From the NCBI GenBank assembly GCA_007125455.1, contig SLDE01000095.1, forward strand, positions 1 to 11,121: 11,121 nt of DNA. The letters run 5' to 3'. The notes under the pieces are model-generated. The model was not told the DNA's origin and did no database searches. It saw nothing but the letters and a program-made list of their open reading frames with translations. Within the stretch, counting starts at the first letter, position 1; each line of letters begins with the position of its first letter. This stretch comes from Ectothiorhodospiraceae bacterium (GTDB lineage Bacteria > Pseudomonadota > Gammaproteobacteria > Thiohalomonadales > Thiohalomonadaceae). The translations under genes were made by a program, and so were the position numbers. Shown here one piece after another: positions 1 to 7,966 of the stretch.

Positions 1-1103
1 AAAGCTTCGAAAAGGAACTGGTCGACGACGGTGCACTAATCATAAAGATCTGGCTACACCTCTCCAAGGATGCGCAGAAGGCCCGCCTCAAGACCCTGGA
101 GAGCAACCCCAAAACCGCCTGGCGAGTCACCAAACAGGACAAAAAACACCTCAAGCTCTACGACCGCTTTCGCAGTATCGCCGAACGCACCCTGCGTGAG
201 ACCAGCACCGGCGAGGCACCGTGGATCATTGTTGAAGGGACCGATCCCCACTATCGCGGTCTCACCGTCGGCCAACACATCCTCAATCGCATCCGCATGC
301 GCCTGCAGCAGCGCGAACAACAGTGCGTCTCGCTCCCCCCCAGTAGCAACGACGCCCTGCCCGTGCTCACCCGCCCACTCACCCTGCTCAGCCACCTGGA
401 GATGGACAAGGCCCTGAGCAAGCAGGAATATCGCAAACAGCTGGAAAAACTCCAGGGTCGCCTGCACCTACTGGCCCGTACCGCCCTCGCACGCGGGATC
501 TCCACCGTGATCGTACTGGAAGGCTGGGACGCCGGCGGCAAAGGCGGCCTGATCCGCCGCATCATCCCCGCGCTGGACGCCCGCAATTACCAGATCATCC
601 CCGTGGCCGCCCCCACCGACGAAGAACACGCCCACCACTACCTATGGCGTTTCTGGCGTCACATTCCCCGTGCCGGACGAGTCACCATCTACGACCGTAG
701 CTGGTACGGACGGGTGCTGGTCGAGCGGGTAGAAGAGTATGCCAAGCCCGAAGAATGGATGCGCGCCTACGCCGAGATCAACGACTTCGAAGAGCAACTC
801 ACCGACCACAACACCCTGCTCCTCAAGTTCTGGCTGCACATCGACAAAGACGAACAAATGCGCCGCTTCAAAGAGCGCGAAAAGATCAGCTACAAACAGT
901 ACAAGATCACCGACGAAGACTACCGCAACCGCGAACGCTGGGACGACTACGAACACGCCGTCAACGACATGGTCGAGCGCACCAGCACCGAGTACGCCCC
1001 CTGGGTATTGATCGAAGGCAACAACAAACGCTATGCACGCATCAAGGCGCTGCGTGAATACTGCGATCGGCTCGAAGCCAAATTGATCGGCCGTGACGAG
1101 TAG
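1..1103 (+). CDS. pap: Polyphosphate:AMP phosphotransferase (PPK2 class II), 5' end outside the window
   Basis: Cytoplasmic enzyme that transfers phosphate from polyphosphate to AMP to make ADP. The reading frame is open from base 3 to the TAG at 1101-1103, giving 366 residues; two-domain members have about 500, so roughly 130 N-terminal residues lie outside. Bases 3 to about 400 encode the end of the first PPK2 domain (DDGALIIKIWLHLSKDAQ, then GEAPWIIVEGTDPHYRG). The second domain, from about 410, is complete: its Walker A loop EGWDAGGKGG is at 519-548 with the lysine codon at 540-542, and the PPK2 lid/Walker B motif YDRSWYGR is at 690-713. The repeated WLHI-DKDEQMRRF and PWVLIEGNNKRYARIKAL show the internal duplication typical of class II. 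An ATG at 297 is internal to domain one and is not the true start. No terminator is visible behind it; an IS relic begins within about 10 bases of the stop. The call rests on family motifs, and substrate specificity is inferred from the two-domain architecture. Confidence 0.93.
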   Translation, partial: SFEKELVDDGALIIKIWLHLSKDAQKARLKTLESNPKTAWRVTKQDKKHLKLYDRFRSIAERTLRETSTGEAPWIIVEGTDPHYRGLTVGQHILNRIRMRLQQREQQCVSLPPSSNDALPVLTRPLTLLSHLEMDKALSKQEYRKQLEKLQGRLHLLARTALARGISTVIVLEGWDAGGKGGLIRRIIPALDARNYQIIPVAAPTDEEHAHHYLWRFWRHIPRAGRVTIYDRSWYGRVLVERVEEYAKPEEWMRAYAEINDFEEQLTDHNTLLLKFWLHIDKDEQMRRFKEREKISYKQYKITDEDYRNRERWDDYEHAVNDMVERTSTEYAPWVLIEGNNKRYARIKALREYCDRLEAKLIGRDE

Positions 1104-1111
1104 GGGCGATA

Positions 1112-1425
1112 CAAGTGAAAAGCAGCCCCCGTTTGCCCCGTAGTGCTGGAGGCTGGGAAGAGATAAAGGACTTAGGCCATGCCCGGCTGGAGTGGCTGCG
1201 CCGGTATTTTCCGTATACCAACGGGATCCCCCGCCATGACACCATTGCCCGTGTGCATAGCCGTCTGGAGCCCAAGGCCCTCCAGGAAAGCTTTATGAGC
1301 TGGGTACAAGCGGCCAGCGAGCTTAGGAGGCAGGTCAAATTTAATATGAATGGCGACAGAAAAAGCGCCCTGCACATGGCTGCAAGGTAAGCGAGGAGAA
1401 GCGCTACTTCATCAGCTCACTGGGC
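1112..1425 (+). pseudogene. Decayed ISAs1-family (H-repeat-like) transposase, several deletions
   Basis: A 91-codon frame (GTG 1115, stop TAA 1388-1390) matches the conserved N-terminal region of ISAs1-family transposases: GGWEEIKDLGHARLEWLRRY, NGIPRHDTIARVHSRLEP, then ALQESFMSWVQAASEL. Full-length members have about 370 residues. The first 60 or so residues are missing. The segment that normally follows SEL and carries the first catalytic Asp (AIDGKT) is replaced by a short stretch, after which KSALHM resembles the next conserved block. A further remnant, KVSEEKRYFISSL, lies in another frame at about 1384-1422 and resembles the C-terminal RYYISSL block of the family. The piece therefore looks like three islands of one transposase joined by deletions and a frameshift. 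No terminal inverted repeats or target duplication were found. It is not expected to be functional. Family assignment is from recognised motifs, without a database search. Confidence 0.75.
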
Positions 1426-1446
1426 TTGGGTAGCCAAGGCTGTACG

Positions 1447-1487
1447 CCAGCACTAGGCAGTAGAGAATTGCCTGCATTGGGTGCTGG
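1447..1487. other. Compound inverted repeat downstream of hrpA
   Basis: CCAGCAC at 1447-1453 pairs with GTGCTGG at 1481-1487, and inside it AGGCA at 1455-1459 pairs with TGCCT at 1469-1473. It lies 17 bases past the hrpA stop codon (minus strand), with a run of eight C (1492-1499) between. It could help end hrpA transcription or protect its 3' end. There is no T-run on either side, so a classical intrinsic terminator is not supported. Confidence 0.35.
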
Positions 1488-1503
1488 GCTTCCCCCCCCT
1501 GAT

Positions 1504-4500
1504 TCACTTCCATTGCTTTTGCAGCCGTGCCACGGAGACCTTGTCGAGCGTGCCCAGTTCCTGGGCGAAGAGGGAGACGCGCAGTTCTTCCAGTTGCCAG
1601 CGCAGTGGGTGGTGGGCGGCGCGGGGGAGTTCGTCTGGGGGATAGCGGTCCCAGAAGCCTTGCCATAGGCTTTGCATCTCGCGCAGCAGGCGTTGGTCGC
1701 GCATGGGGTCGGTGGGGAGCTTTTCGAGGCGTTTTTCCAGTGCGGCGAGGTAGCGCGGCAGGTGGGGCAGCCATGGCGCGGGGGTGGCGGCGACGAAGCC
1801 GGGCCAGACAAGGTGCTCCAGTTGCTGTTGGATGTCTTGCAGGGAGGACAGCCAGTTGGGCTGTAGGCGGCCTTTGAGCTGTTTGCGAAGCCGCGCGTGG
1901 GCGGCCATTACCTGGGCCAGTTCGTCGGCGAGGGCGAAGCCCTGTTCCAGCAGCCGTTCCCGTGCCTCGGCGACCTGGCTGGCCCAGTCACTGCGCTGAC
2001 GTGGCAGGGTCTGCTCGTCCAGGGCCAGGGCTCGGCGCGCCGCCGCGAGCAGGATCTCGTCCTTGAGTGCCTCGCATTTGCCCAGCGGCAGGTAGTGCAG
2101 GCAGGTGGCTTGGATTTGCGGCAGGTTCTTGCGCAGATATTTGAGCTTGTCGCGCTGGCCGAGCATGAATAGCCGCACCAGGCCGTGGTAATGGGCCGCC
2201 TGCGCCGCTTCGGCGCTCTCGAACAGGCGCAGCGCCACGCTCTCGCCCTCGTCACAAAAGGCGGGCCAGGCGCTTACGGTCATGCCGTGGCGCGGTACGG
2301 TGACCTCGTCGGGCAATTCGTCTGGCTGCCATTCGTCCAGCCCCTCGCGCTCCAGCGGGTGGCGCTGCTGTGGTTGGGCCGCCGCGCTGCGCAGGCTCGC
2401 GCGTACCTCGCCGCGCATCTGGGCCTGCAGCGCACTCAGGTCGCGCCCTTCGGCGAGTACCTTGCCTGCCTCGTCGAACACACGAAACTGCATCTGCAGG
2501 TGGGTGGGGAGGGCCTCGATCTGCCAGGCATCCTCCGGCACCGCCACCCCGCTAATGCGGTGCAGTTGACGTGCCAGTGCGGCGAGCAGACTGCCCTGGC
2601 CGATGCGCCCTTCGTCACGCAGGGCGCTGAGCGCCGCCTCGGCAAAGTTGGTGGCAGGCACATAATTACGCCGCACCGCCTTGGGCAGGGATTTGATCAG
2701 GGCGATCAGTTTTTCCTCCAGCAGACCGGGCACCAGCCACTCGAAGGGCTCGGGACTGAGTTGGCCCAGCACCGCCAGCGGCAGTTGCACCGTGACCCCG
2801 TCGTCGGCATCGCCCGGTTCGAAGTGATAATGCAGCGGCAGGGTGATCCCCTGCACGGTGAGCTGATCGGGGAAGGCGTTGGCGGCCACCCCGTCGCCCT
2901 GGAGTAGGTCTTCGCGGCGGAAATAAAGCAGTTTGGGGTCTTGGGTCTTGAGCCAGCGCTCGAAGTGACGCCCACTAATGATCTCTGCGGGTAGGCGCTG
3001 GTCGTAGAAGTCGAACAGGGCCTGCTCGTCGATCAGCTGATCGCGCCGCCGCGCCTTGGCCTCGACCAAGGCTAGCTCGTCGAGCAGGGCGCGGTTGTGG
3101 GCGAAGAAGGGGGCGCGGCTGTGGTACTCCCCTTCCACCAGGGCGTGGCGGATGAACAGTTCGCGGGCCAGGGGCGGATCGATGGGGCCGTAGTTGACCT
3201 TGCGCCGGGGGATGAGGATCAGTCCGTAGAGGGTGATCTGTTCAAAGGCCACCACCTGGGCGCGGCGCTTCTCCCAGTGGGGTTCCAGGTAGTGGCGCTT
3301 GAGCAGGTGGCCGGCCAGTGCCTCGACCCATTCCGGCTCGATGGCGGCCACCTCGCGGGCAAACAGTTGGCGGGTCTCTACCAGTTCGGCGGCCATCAGC
3401 CACTTGGGACCACGGCGCGCCTGGCCGGAGGAGGGGTGGATGGTCAGGCGCAGGTTGCGCGCCCCCAGATAGCTGATCGCCGGGCGGCGCGGGCGCTTTT
3501 GGCCCTTTTTCTCCTTGGTGGGTTGGCTCTGCACCTTCTCGTCGCGCAGTGCGATATGGCCCAGCAGCCCGCTCAGCAGGGCCTGGTGGATCGCCTCGTA
3601 GCTGCTGGCCAGACGGTAGTGTAGCTTGTCCCCCTCCTCCCGCTCGGGGTGAAGCGGTTTGCCGGGGTCGAGCCCCAGCTCGCGTGCCTGGGCGAGCAGT
3701 TGGCCGTGGATATCGTGCCACTCGCGCATCCGCAGCCAGGAGAGGAATTCCTTTTTGCACAGCTTGCGCAGCTTGTTGTGGCTGAGGTGGCGGGCCTGCT
3801 CGTGGTAGTAGTGCCACAGGTTGAGCCAGGCGAGGAAGTCGGAGCGGTCGTGGCGAAAACGGGCGTGGGCCTGATCGGCGGCCTGCTGGGCCTCCTGCGG
3901 GCGATCGCGGGGGTCCTGCACGCTCAGCCCGGAGACGATGATCAACAGCTCTTGCAGACTGCCCAACTCGGCGGCGGCGAGCAGCATCCGCCCCAGGCGT
4001 GGGTCCAGCGGCAGGCGCGCCAGTTTGCGCCCGGTGGGGGTGAGGCGGTGTTGTTCGTCCAGCGCGCCCAGCTCGTGCAGCAGGCGCAGCCCGTCCTGGA
4101 TGTAGCGCCGGTCGGGTGGGTCGATGAAGGGAAAGTCCTCGATCTCGCCCAGGCCCATGGTGGCCATCTGCAGGATCACGCTGGCCAGATTGGTGCGGCG
4201 GATCTCCGGATCGGTAAACGCCGGGCGGGCGTGGAAGTCCTCTTCGCCATAGAGGCGGATACAGACCCCGGCGGCGAGCCGCCCACAGCGACCGGCGCGC
4301 TGGTTGGCGGAGGCCTGGGAGATGGCTTCGATAGGCAGGCGCTGCACCTTGGTGCGGTGGCTGTAGCGGCTGATGCGCGCCAGCCCGGTGTCGATCACAA
4401 AGCGAATGCCGGGCACGGTGAGGGAGGTCTCGGCGACATTGGTGGCCAGTACGATGCGCCGCCCGCTGTGGGAGCGGAACACCCGGTCCTGCTCGGCGGC

Positions 4501-5478
4501 GGAAAGCCGCGAGTACAGCGGCACCACCTCGGTGTCACGCATGCGGTGTTTGCCAAGCGCCTCGGCTGCCTCGCGGATGTCCCGCTCACCGGCAAAAAAG
4601 ATCAGGATATCCCCCAGTGGGTTGAGGCGGCCCAGTTCGTCCACCGCGTCCAGCAGGGCCTGTTGGGGGTCCACCTCGCCGCCGCCCTCCTCGTCCAGCA
4701 GCGGTCGGTAGACGACCTCCACCGGGTAACCACGACCGCTTACCTCCACCACCGGCGCACCGCCAAAGAATTCGGCAAAGCGTGCGGTGTTGATGGTCGC
4801 CGAGGTGATGATCAGTTTGAGATCGGGGCGCTTGGGCAGCAGTTCGCGCAGGTAGCCGAGCAGGAAGTCGATGTTCAGGCTGCGTTCGTGGGCCTCGTCG
4901 ATGATCAGGGTGTCGTAGCGTTCGAGGTAGGGATCGGACTGGATCTCCGCCAGTAGGATCCCGTCGGTCATCAGGCGGATCAGTGAGCGCTCACTGGCCC
5001 GCTCGGTGAAGCGGACCTTGTAGCCCACCAGCTGGCCCAGCTCGCTGTGCAGCTCCTCGGCGATACGGCTGGCGACGCTGCGTGCAGCGATGCGCCGGGG
5101 CTGGGTGTGGCCGATCATCCCGGCTACACCGCGCCCCAGCTCCAGGCAGATCTTGGGTAGCTGGGTGGTCTTGCCGGAGCCGGTCTCCCCGGCAACGATC
5201 ACGACGGGGTGTGCCGCGATGGCCGCCGCGATCGTTGCGCGCTTGTCCGATACCGGCAGCTCGGGGGGGTAGTCTGGCACCGGCAGCACCGCCAGGCGCT
5301 GTTGCAGACGGGCCTCAGAACGGGCGATGGCCTGTTCCGCCTCGCCCAAGCCGCGCTCAATGGCTTGGCCAGCAGCGGCCCGACGGCGCAGCCCGTGCAG
5401 GCGCTTGCGCAGCACACGGCGGTCGCTGAGCAGGCACTGCTCCAGGCGTTCAAACAGGGGGGAGATCGGATCGGGCAC
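1504..5478 (-). CDS. hrpA: ATP-dependent DEAH-box RNA helicase HrpA
   Basis: DEAH/RHA-type helicase; in E. coli HrpA is linked to mRNA processing and rescue of stalled ribosomes. Read from GTG 5478 it has 1324 residues, close to the usual 1300. Helicase motifs: Walker A GETGSGKT at 97-104, TQPRR at 125-129, DEAH at 194-197, SAT at 226-228, LATNVAETSLTVPG at about 344-357 and QRAGRCGR at 393-400. Behind these come the winged-helix/ratchet region and the long HrpA C-terminal domain, ending in ELRVSLFAQELGT just before the TGA at 1504-1506. The frame is open upstream to an ATG at 6072, but that stretch lies opposite ppk1 and does not resemble HrpA. The GTG gives MPDPISPLFERLEQCLL, which lines up with known HrpA N-termini, although its ribosome site is weak. 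Odd feature: a lysine/arginine-rich insertion at residues 648-666 that E. coli HrpA lacks. Divergently transcribed from ppk1 across 175 bases. Confidence 0.95.
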   Translation of the reverse strand: MPDPISPLFERLEQCLLSDRRVLRKRLHGLRRRAAAGQAIERGLGEAEQAIARSEARLQQRLAVLPVPDYPPELPVSDKRATIAAAIAAHPVVIVAGETGSGKTTQLPKICLELGRGVAGMIGHTQPRRIAARSVASRIAEELHSELGQLVGYKVRFTERASERSLIRLMTDGILLAEIQSDPYLERYDTLIIDEAHERSLNIDFLLGYLRELLPKRPDLKLIITSATINTARFAEFFGGAPVVEVSGRGYPVEVVYRPLLDEEGGGEVDPQQALLDAVDELGRLNPLGDILIFFAGERDIREAAEALGKHRMRDTEVVPLYSRLSAAEQDRVFRSHSGRRIVLATNVAETSLTVPGIRFVIDTGLARISRYSHRTKVQRLPIEAISQASANQRAGRCGRLAAGVCIRLYGEEDFHARPAFTDPEIRRTNLASVILQMATMGLGEIEDFPFIDPPDRRYIQDGLRLLHELGALDEQHRLTPTGRKLARLPLDPRLGRMLLAAAELGSLQELLIIVSGLSVQDPRDRPQEAQQAADQAHARFRHDRSDFLAWLNLWHYYHEQARHLSHNKLRKLCKKEFLSWLRMREWHDIHGQLLAQARELGLDPGKPLHPEREEGDKLHYRLASSYEAIHQALLSGLLGHIALRDEKVQSQPTKEKKGQKRPRRPAISYLGARNLRLTIHPSSGQARRGPKWLMAAELVETRQLFAREVAAIEPEWVEALAGHLLKRHYLEPHWEKRRAQVVAFEQITLYGLILIPRRKVNYGPIDPPLARELFIRHALVEGEYHSRAPFFAHNRALLDELALVEAKARRRDQLIDEQALFDFYDQRLPAEIISGRHFERWLKTQDPKLLYFRREDLLQGDGVAANAFPDQLTVQGITLPLHYHFEPGDADDGVTVQLPLAVLGQLSPEPFEWLVPGLLEEKLIALIKSLPKAVRRNYVPATNFAEAALSALRDEGRIGQGSLLAALARQLHRISGVAVPEDAWQIEALPTHLQMQFRVFDEAGKVLAEGRDLSALQAQMRGEVRASLRSAAAQPQQRHPLEREGLDEWQPDELPDEVTVPRHGMTVSAWPAFCDEGESVALRLFESAEAAQAAHYHGLVRLFMLGQRDKLKYLRKNLPQIQATCLHYLPLGKCEALKDEILLAAARRALALDEQTLPRQRSDWASQVAEARERLLEQGFALADELAQVMAAHARLRKQLKGRLQPNWLSSLQDIQQQLEHLVWPGFVAATPAPWLPHLPRYLAALEKRLEKLPTDPMRDQRLLREMQSLWQGFWDRYPPDELPRAAHHPLRWQLEELRVSLFAQELGTLDKVSVARLQKQWK

Positions 5479-5653
5479 GATTCGGCTGGTTTGCTGTCGT
5501 AAAGATGCGCTATGGTAACGGAAGCGGCGGGGCAACTGTAGTGCTCTGTAACAGGCACGGCATTCTTGCCCGCATGAACCATGGCAAATGCTGCCATGCA
5601 GGGGTAACAATGGGCCAGGTTGAAGCCATCGAACAGCTAAATTTAGGTGACTC
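5479..5653. promoter_or_regulatory. Divergent hrpA/ppk1 control region with two dyads
   Basis: This 175-base spacer must hold the promoters for both hrpA (leftward) and ppk1 (rightward). It contains a perfect 7-bp dyad, CATGGCA-N5-TGCCATG, at 5580-5598, and a shorter related dyad, GGCA-N4-TGCC, at 5559-5570. Both are centred on GGCA/TGCC half-sites about 24 bp apart. They lie 56-95 bases upstream of the ppk1 ATG, where an operator could act. No convincing -35/-10 pair was seen for either gene. The role as an operator is inferred from symmetry and position only. Confidence 0.4.
5645..5650 (+). promoter_or_regulatory. Ribosome binding site of ppk1
   Basis: AGGTGA lies three bases before the ATG at 5654, so its AGG core is seven bases from the start codon. 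It supports 5654 as the ppk1 start, which also gives the usual N-terminal sequence leading into LYINREMSLLAFNRRVL. Confidence 0.65.
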
Positions 5654-7768
5654 ATGACTGAACAAACAAAAAACAAGGCGAGCTTCAAGGAGCAGATGGA
5701 TAGTGCCGAGCTGAAGGCCCCGGAGCTGTATATCAATCGCGAGATGAGCCTGTTGGCTTTCAATCGACGGGTATTGGAGCAGGCCAAGGACGAGAACACC
5801 CCTCTGCTGGAGCGGTTGCGTTTTCTGTGTATCTCCAGTTCCAATCTGGATGAGTTTTTCGAGATCCGTGTCGCCGGGCTGATGCAAAAGGTGGTGATGG
5901 AGTCGGTCGCTGCCGGGCCCGATAACATGTCGCCCCACGAGGTGATCAACCAGATCAGCGAACAGGCCCATGATCTGGTAGCTGAGCAATACCGGGTGCT
6001 TAACGAGATCCTGCTGCCCGCGCTGGAGCAGGAGGATATCCGTTTCGTCAAACGCCAGGAGTGGAACGCCAAGCAGAAGGCCTGGGTGAAGGACTTCTAC
6101 GAGCATGAGCTGCTGCCGATCCTCAGCCCTATCGGCCTCGACCCGGCCCACCCCTTTCCGCGCATCCTTAACAAGAGCCTGAACTTCATTGTCTCGCTCA
6201 AGGGCAAGGACGCCTTCGGGCGCACCAGTGGCATGGCCATCGTGCAGGCGCCGCGTGCCCTGCCGCGCCTGATCCGACTACCGCAGGATACCGGCAGCGG
6301 CAGTAATGATTTTGTCTTTCTCTCTTCGATCATCCACGCCCATGTGGACGACCTCTTCCCCGGCATGAAGGTGCAGGGCTGCTATCAGTTTCGGGTCACC
6401 CGCAATAGCGACCTGTTCGTGGATGAGGAAGAGGTGGACGACCTGCTACGTGCGGTGGAGGGGGAGCTGCCCTCACGCCGCTATGGCGACGAGGTGCGCC
6501 TGGAGGTGGCGGACAACTGCCCTGCCGAGGTGTGCGACTTCCTGCTGAGCCAGTTCGACCTGACCGAGAAGGAGATGTATGCCGTTAACGGGCCGGTGAA
6601 CCTGGCCCGCCTGATGAATCTACCGGACAAGGTGGATCGTTCGGATCTAACCTTCCCGGCCTTCACCCCCAGCCTACCCTCGCGACTGGCCTTCTCGCAG
6701 GACATCTTTCAGGCGATTGCCAAGGGCGATCTGCTGCTGCACCACCCATTTGAATCCTTCCTGCCGGTGATCGACTTCCTCAAGTCGGCGGCCAGCGATC
6801 CCCATGTGCTGGCGATTAAACAGACCCTCTACCGCACCGGGCCGGACTCGGCAGTGGTCGATGCGCTGGTACAGGCCGCCCGCGCTGGCAAGGAGGTCAC
6901 CGTGGTGGTAGAACTGCGCGCCCGCTTCGACGAAGAGGCCAATATTGCGCTGGCCAACAAGCTGCAAGAGGCCGGGGCACACGTGGTGTACGGGGTGGTG
7001 GGCTACAAGACCCACGCCAAGATGATCCTGGTGGTGCGCCGCGAGGAGGGCAAGCTGCGCCACTATGTACATCTGGGCACCGGCAACTACCACGCCCGTA
7101 CCGCCCGCCTGTACACCGACTACGGTATGCTGAGCAGCAACACCGAACTGGGCGAGGATGTGCACAAGCTGTTCCTGCAACTGACCAGCCTGGGGCGTAG
7201 CAGCAAGCTGACCAAGCTGCTGCAATCCCCTTTCACCCTGCACACCGGAATGATCGAGCGGATCGAGCGGGAGACCGCCGTGGCTCGTGCGGGCAAACCG
7301 GCGCGCATCATCGCCAAGATGAATGCGGTGGTGGAAAAGAACATTATCCGCGCCCTCTACGCCGCCTCCCAGGCGGGGGTGCAGATCGACTTGGTGATCC
7401 GCGGGATCTGCTGCCTGCGCCCAGGGGTGAAGGGGGTCTCGGAGAATATCCGGGTACGCTCCATCATCGGTCGCTTTCTGGAGCACACCCGGGTGTTCTA
7501 CTTCCAAAACGGCGGGAAGGAGGAGATCTTTGCCTCCAGTGCCGACTGGATGGATCGCAACCTGCACAGCCGGGTAGAGACCTGCTTCCCGGTAGAGGAT
7601 AAAAAGCTACGTGAGCGCATGGTACGCGAGCTGGGCTACTACCTGGATGACAACCTGCAGGCCTGGGAGCTACAGAGCGATGGCAACTATCTGCGCACCA
7701 CCCCCGGCAAGGCCGAGCCAAGCTCGGCCCAGCAACGGCTATTGCACCAGCTGTGCCAAAACGACTGA
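5654..7768 (+). CDS. ppk1: Polyphosphate kinase 1
   Basis: Makes long-chain polyphosphate reversibly from ATP through a phosphohistidine intermediate, usually at the membrane periphery. At 704 residues it matches the family (E. coli 688). The N-terminal domain has YINREMSLLAFNRRVLEQA (26-44) and SSSNLDEFFEIRVAG. The phospholipase-D-like C-terminal half carries the catalytic residues: His454 in YKTHAKM corresponds to the autophosphorylated E. coli His435, and His611 in FLEHTRV to His592. The spacing of 157 residues between them is identical. Arg394 (TLYRTG) and Arg424 (ARFDEEANI) sit where E. coli has the Mg-binding Arg375 and Arg405. All key residues are present, so the enzyme should be active. 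It is divergent from hrpA and converges on ppx. In E. coli ppk and ppx form one operon; here they face each other, so they can be regulated separately. No clear intrinsic terminator follows the TGA, but the palindromic element begins six bases later. Confidence 0.97.
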   Translation: MTEQTKNKASFKEQMDSAELKAPELYINREMSLLAFNRRVLEQAKDENTPLLERLRFLCISSSNLDEFFEIRVAGLMQKVVMESVAAGPDNMSPHEVINQISEQAHDLVAEQYRVLNEILLPALEQEDIRFVKRQEWNAKQKAWVKDFYEHELLPILSPIGLDPAHPFPRILNKSLNFIVSLKGKDAFGRTSGMAIVQAPRALPRLIRLPQDTGSGSNDFVFLSSIIHAHVDDLFPGMKVQGCYQFRVTRNSDLFVDEEEVDDLLRAVEGELPSRRYGDEVRLEVADNCPAEVCDFLLSQFDLTEKEMYAVNGPVNLARLMNLPDKVDRSDLTFPAFTPSLPSRLAFSQDIFQAIAKGDLLLHHPFESFLPVIDFLKSAASDPHVLAIKQTLYRTGPDSAVVDALVQAARAGKEVTVVVELRARFDEEANIALANKLQEAGAHVVYGVVGYKTHAKMILVVRREEGKLRHYVHLGTGNYHARTARLYTDYGMLSSNTELGEDVHKLFLQLTSLGRSSKLTKLLQSPFTLHTGMIERIERETAVARAGKPARIIAKMNAVVEKNIIRALYAASQAGVQIDLVIRGICCLRPGVKGVSENIRVRSIIGRFLEHTRVFYFQNGGKEEIFASSADWMDRNLHSRVETCFPVEDKKLRERMVRELGYYLDDNLQAWELQSDGNYLRTTPGKAEPSSAQQRLLHQLCQND

Positions 7769-7774
7769 CCAACT

Positions 7775-7938
7775 AGCCCGAACGTTGCATGAATGACACA
7801 TGCCCTCGCTGATCTCTTGATTGCCCAGCATATTTTTCTCCGTCGGGTGTATGAATAATTACACCGCTCCATCGAAAAATGCACTGGGCAATCAATATCC
7901 TGCGCGACCTTCATCCGAATTCATGCAACGTTCGGGCT
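7775..7938. repeat. 164-bp palindromic element with perfect 20-bp terminal inverted repeats
   Basis: The ends are exact inverted copies of 20 bp (7775-7794, starting AGCCCGAACG, and 7919-7938, ending CGTTCGGGCT). Further in, TTGATTGCCCAG (7817-7828) pairs with CTGGGCAATCAA (7884-7895), and ATTTTTC (7832-7838) pairs with GAAAAAT (7874-7880), separated by a 3-base mismatch. At the centre GGTGTA (7846-7851) pairs with TACACC (7860-7865) around an 8-base loop. Between the paired blocks lie nearly equal unpaired stretches (22/23 and 7/8 bases). The whole can fold as one long interrupted hairpin on either strand. It contains no gene and no obvious target-site duplication. It may be a MITE-like non-autonomous element, a structured transcript end shared by ppk1 and ppx, or both. 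No family name is recognised. Confidence 0.8.
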
Positions 7939-7939
7939 G

Positions 7940-7961
7940 GGGGAGCCACCAACGGCTCCCC
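7940..7961 (-). terminator. GC-rich hairpin just behind ppx (possible terminator)
   Basis: GGGGAGCC (7940-7947) and GGCTCCCC (7954-7961) form a perfect 8-bp stem with a 6-base loop. It starts five bases past the ppx TAG (7967-7969) on the minus strand and sits directly beside the palindromic element. The position suits a ppx transcript end, but no T-run follows on that strand, so intrinsic termination would be weak. Confidence 0.4.
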
Positions 7962-7966
7962 ACTCC

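Noticed and set aside
3649..4956. 435-codon open frame on the plus strand opposite hrpA
   Set aside because: It lies wholly antisense to conserved helicase motifs, has no recognisable domain, and is the kind of spurious long frame GC-rich codon use produces.
5536..5552. Pho-box-like pair of CTGTA repeats upstream of ppk1
   Set aside because: The repeats are 10 bases apart rather than the 11 required for PhoB, and the AT-rich centre is missing.
5479..6072. N-terminal extension of hrpA to an ATG at 6072 (1522-residue protein)
   Set aside because: The added 198 residues are antisense to the ppk1 start region and its promoter, resemble nothing in HrpA, and exceed the family length. GTG 5478 gives the expected N-terminus.
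6674..7567. 297-codon open frame antisense to ppk1
   Set aside because: It overlaps the catalytic half of a clearly real gene and has no family signature.
7775..7938. Reading the ppk1-ppx palindrome as an intact insertion sequence or CRISPR repeat
   Set aside because: It is too short to encode a transposase, has no target duplication, and is a single inverted structure rather than spaced direct repeats.
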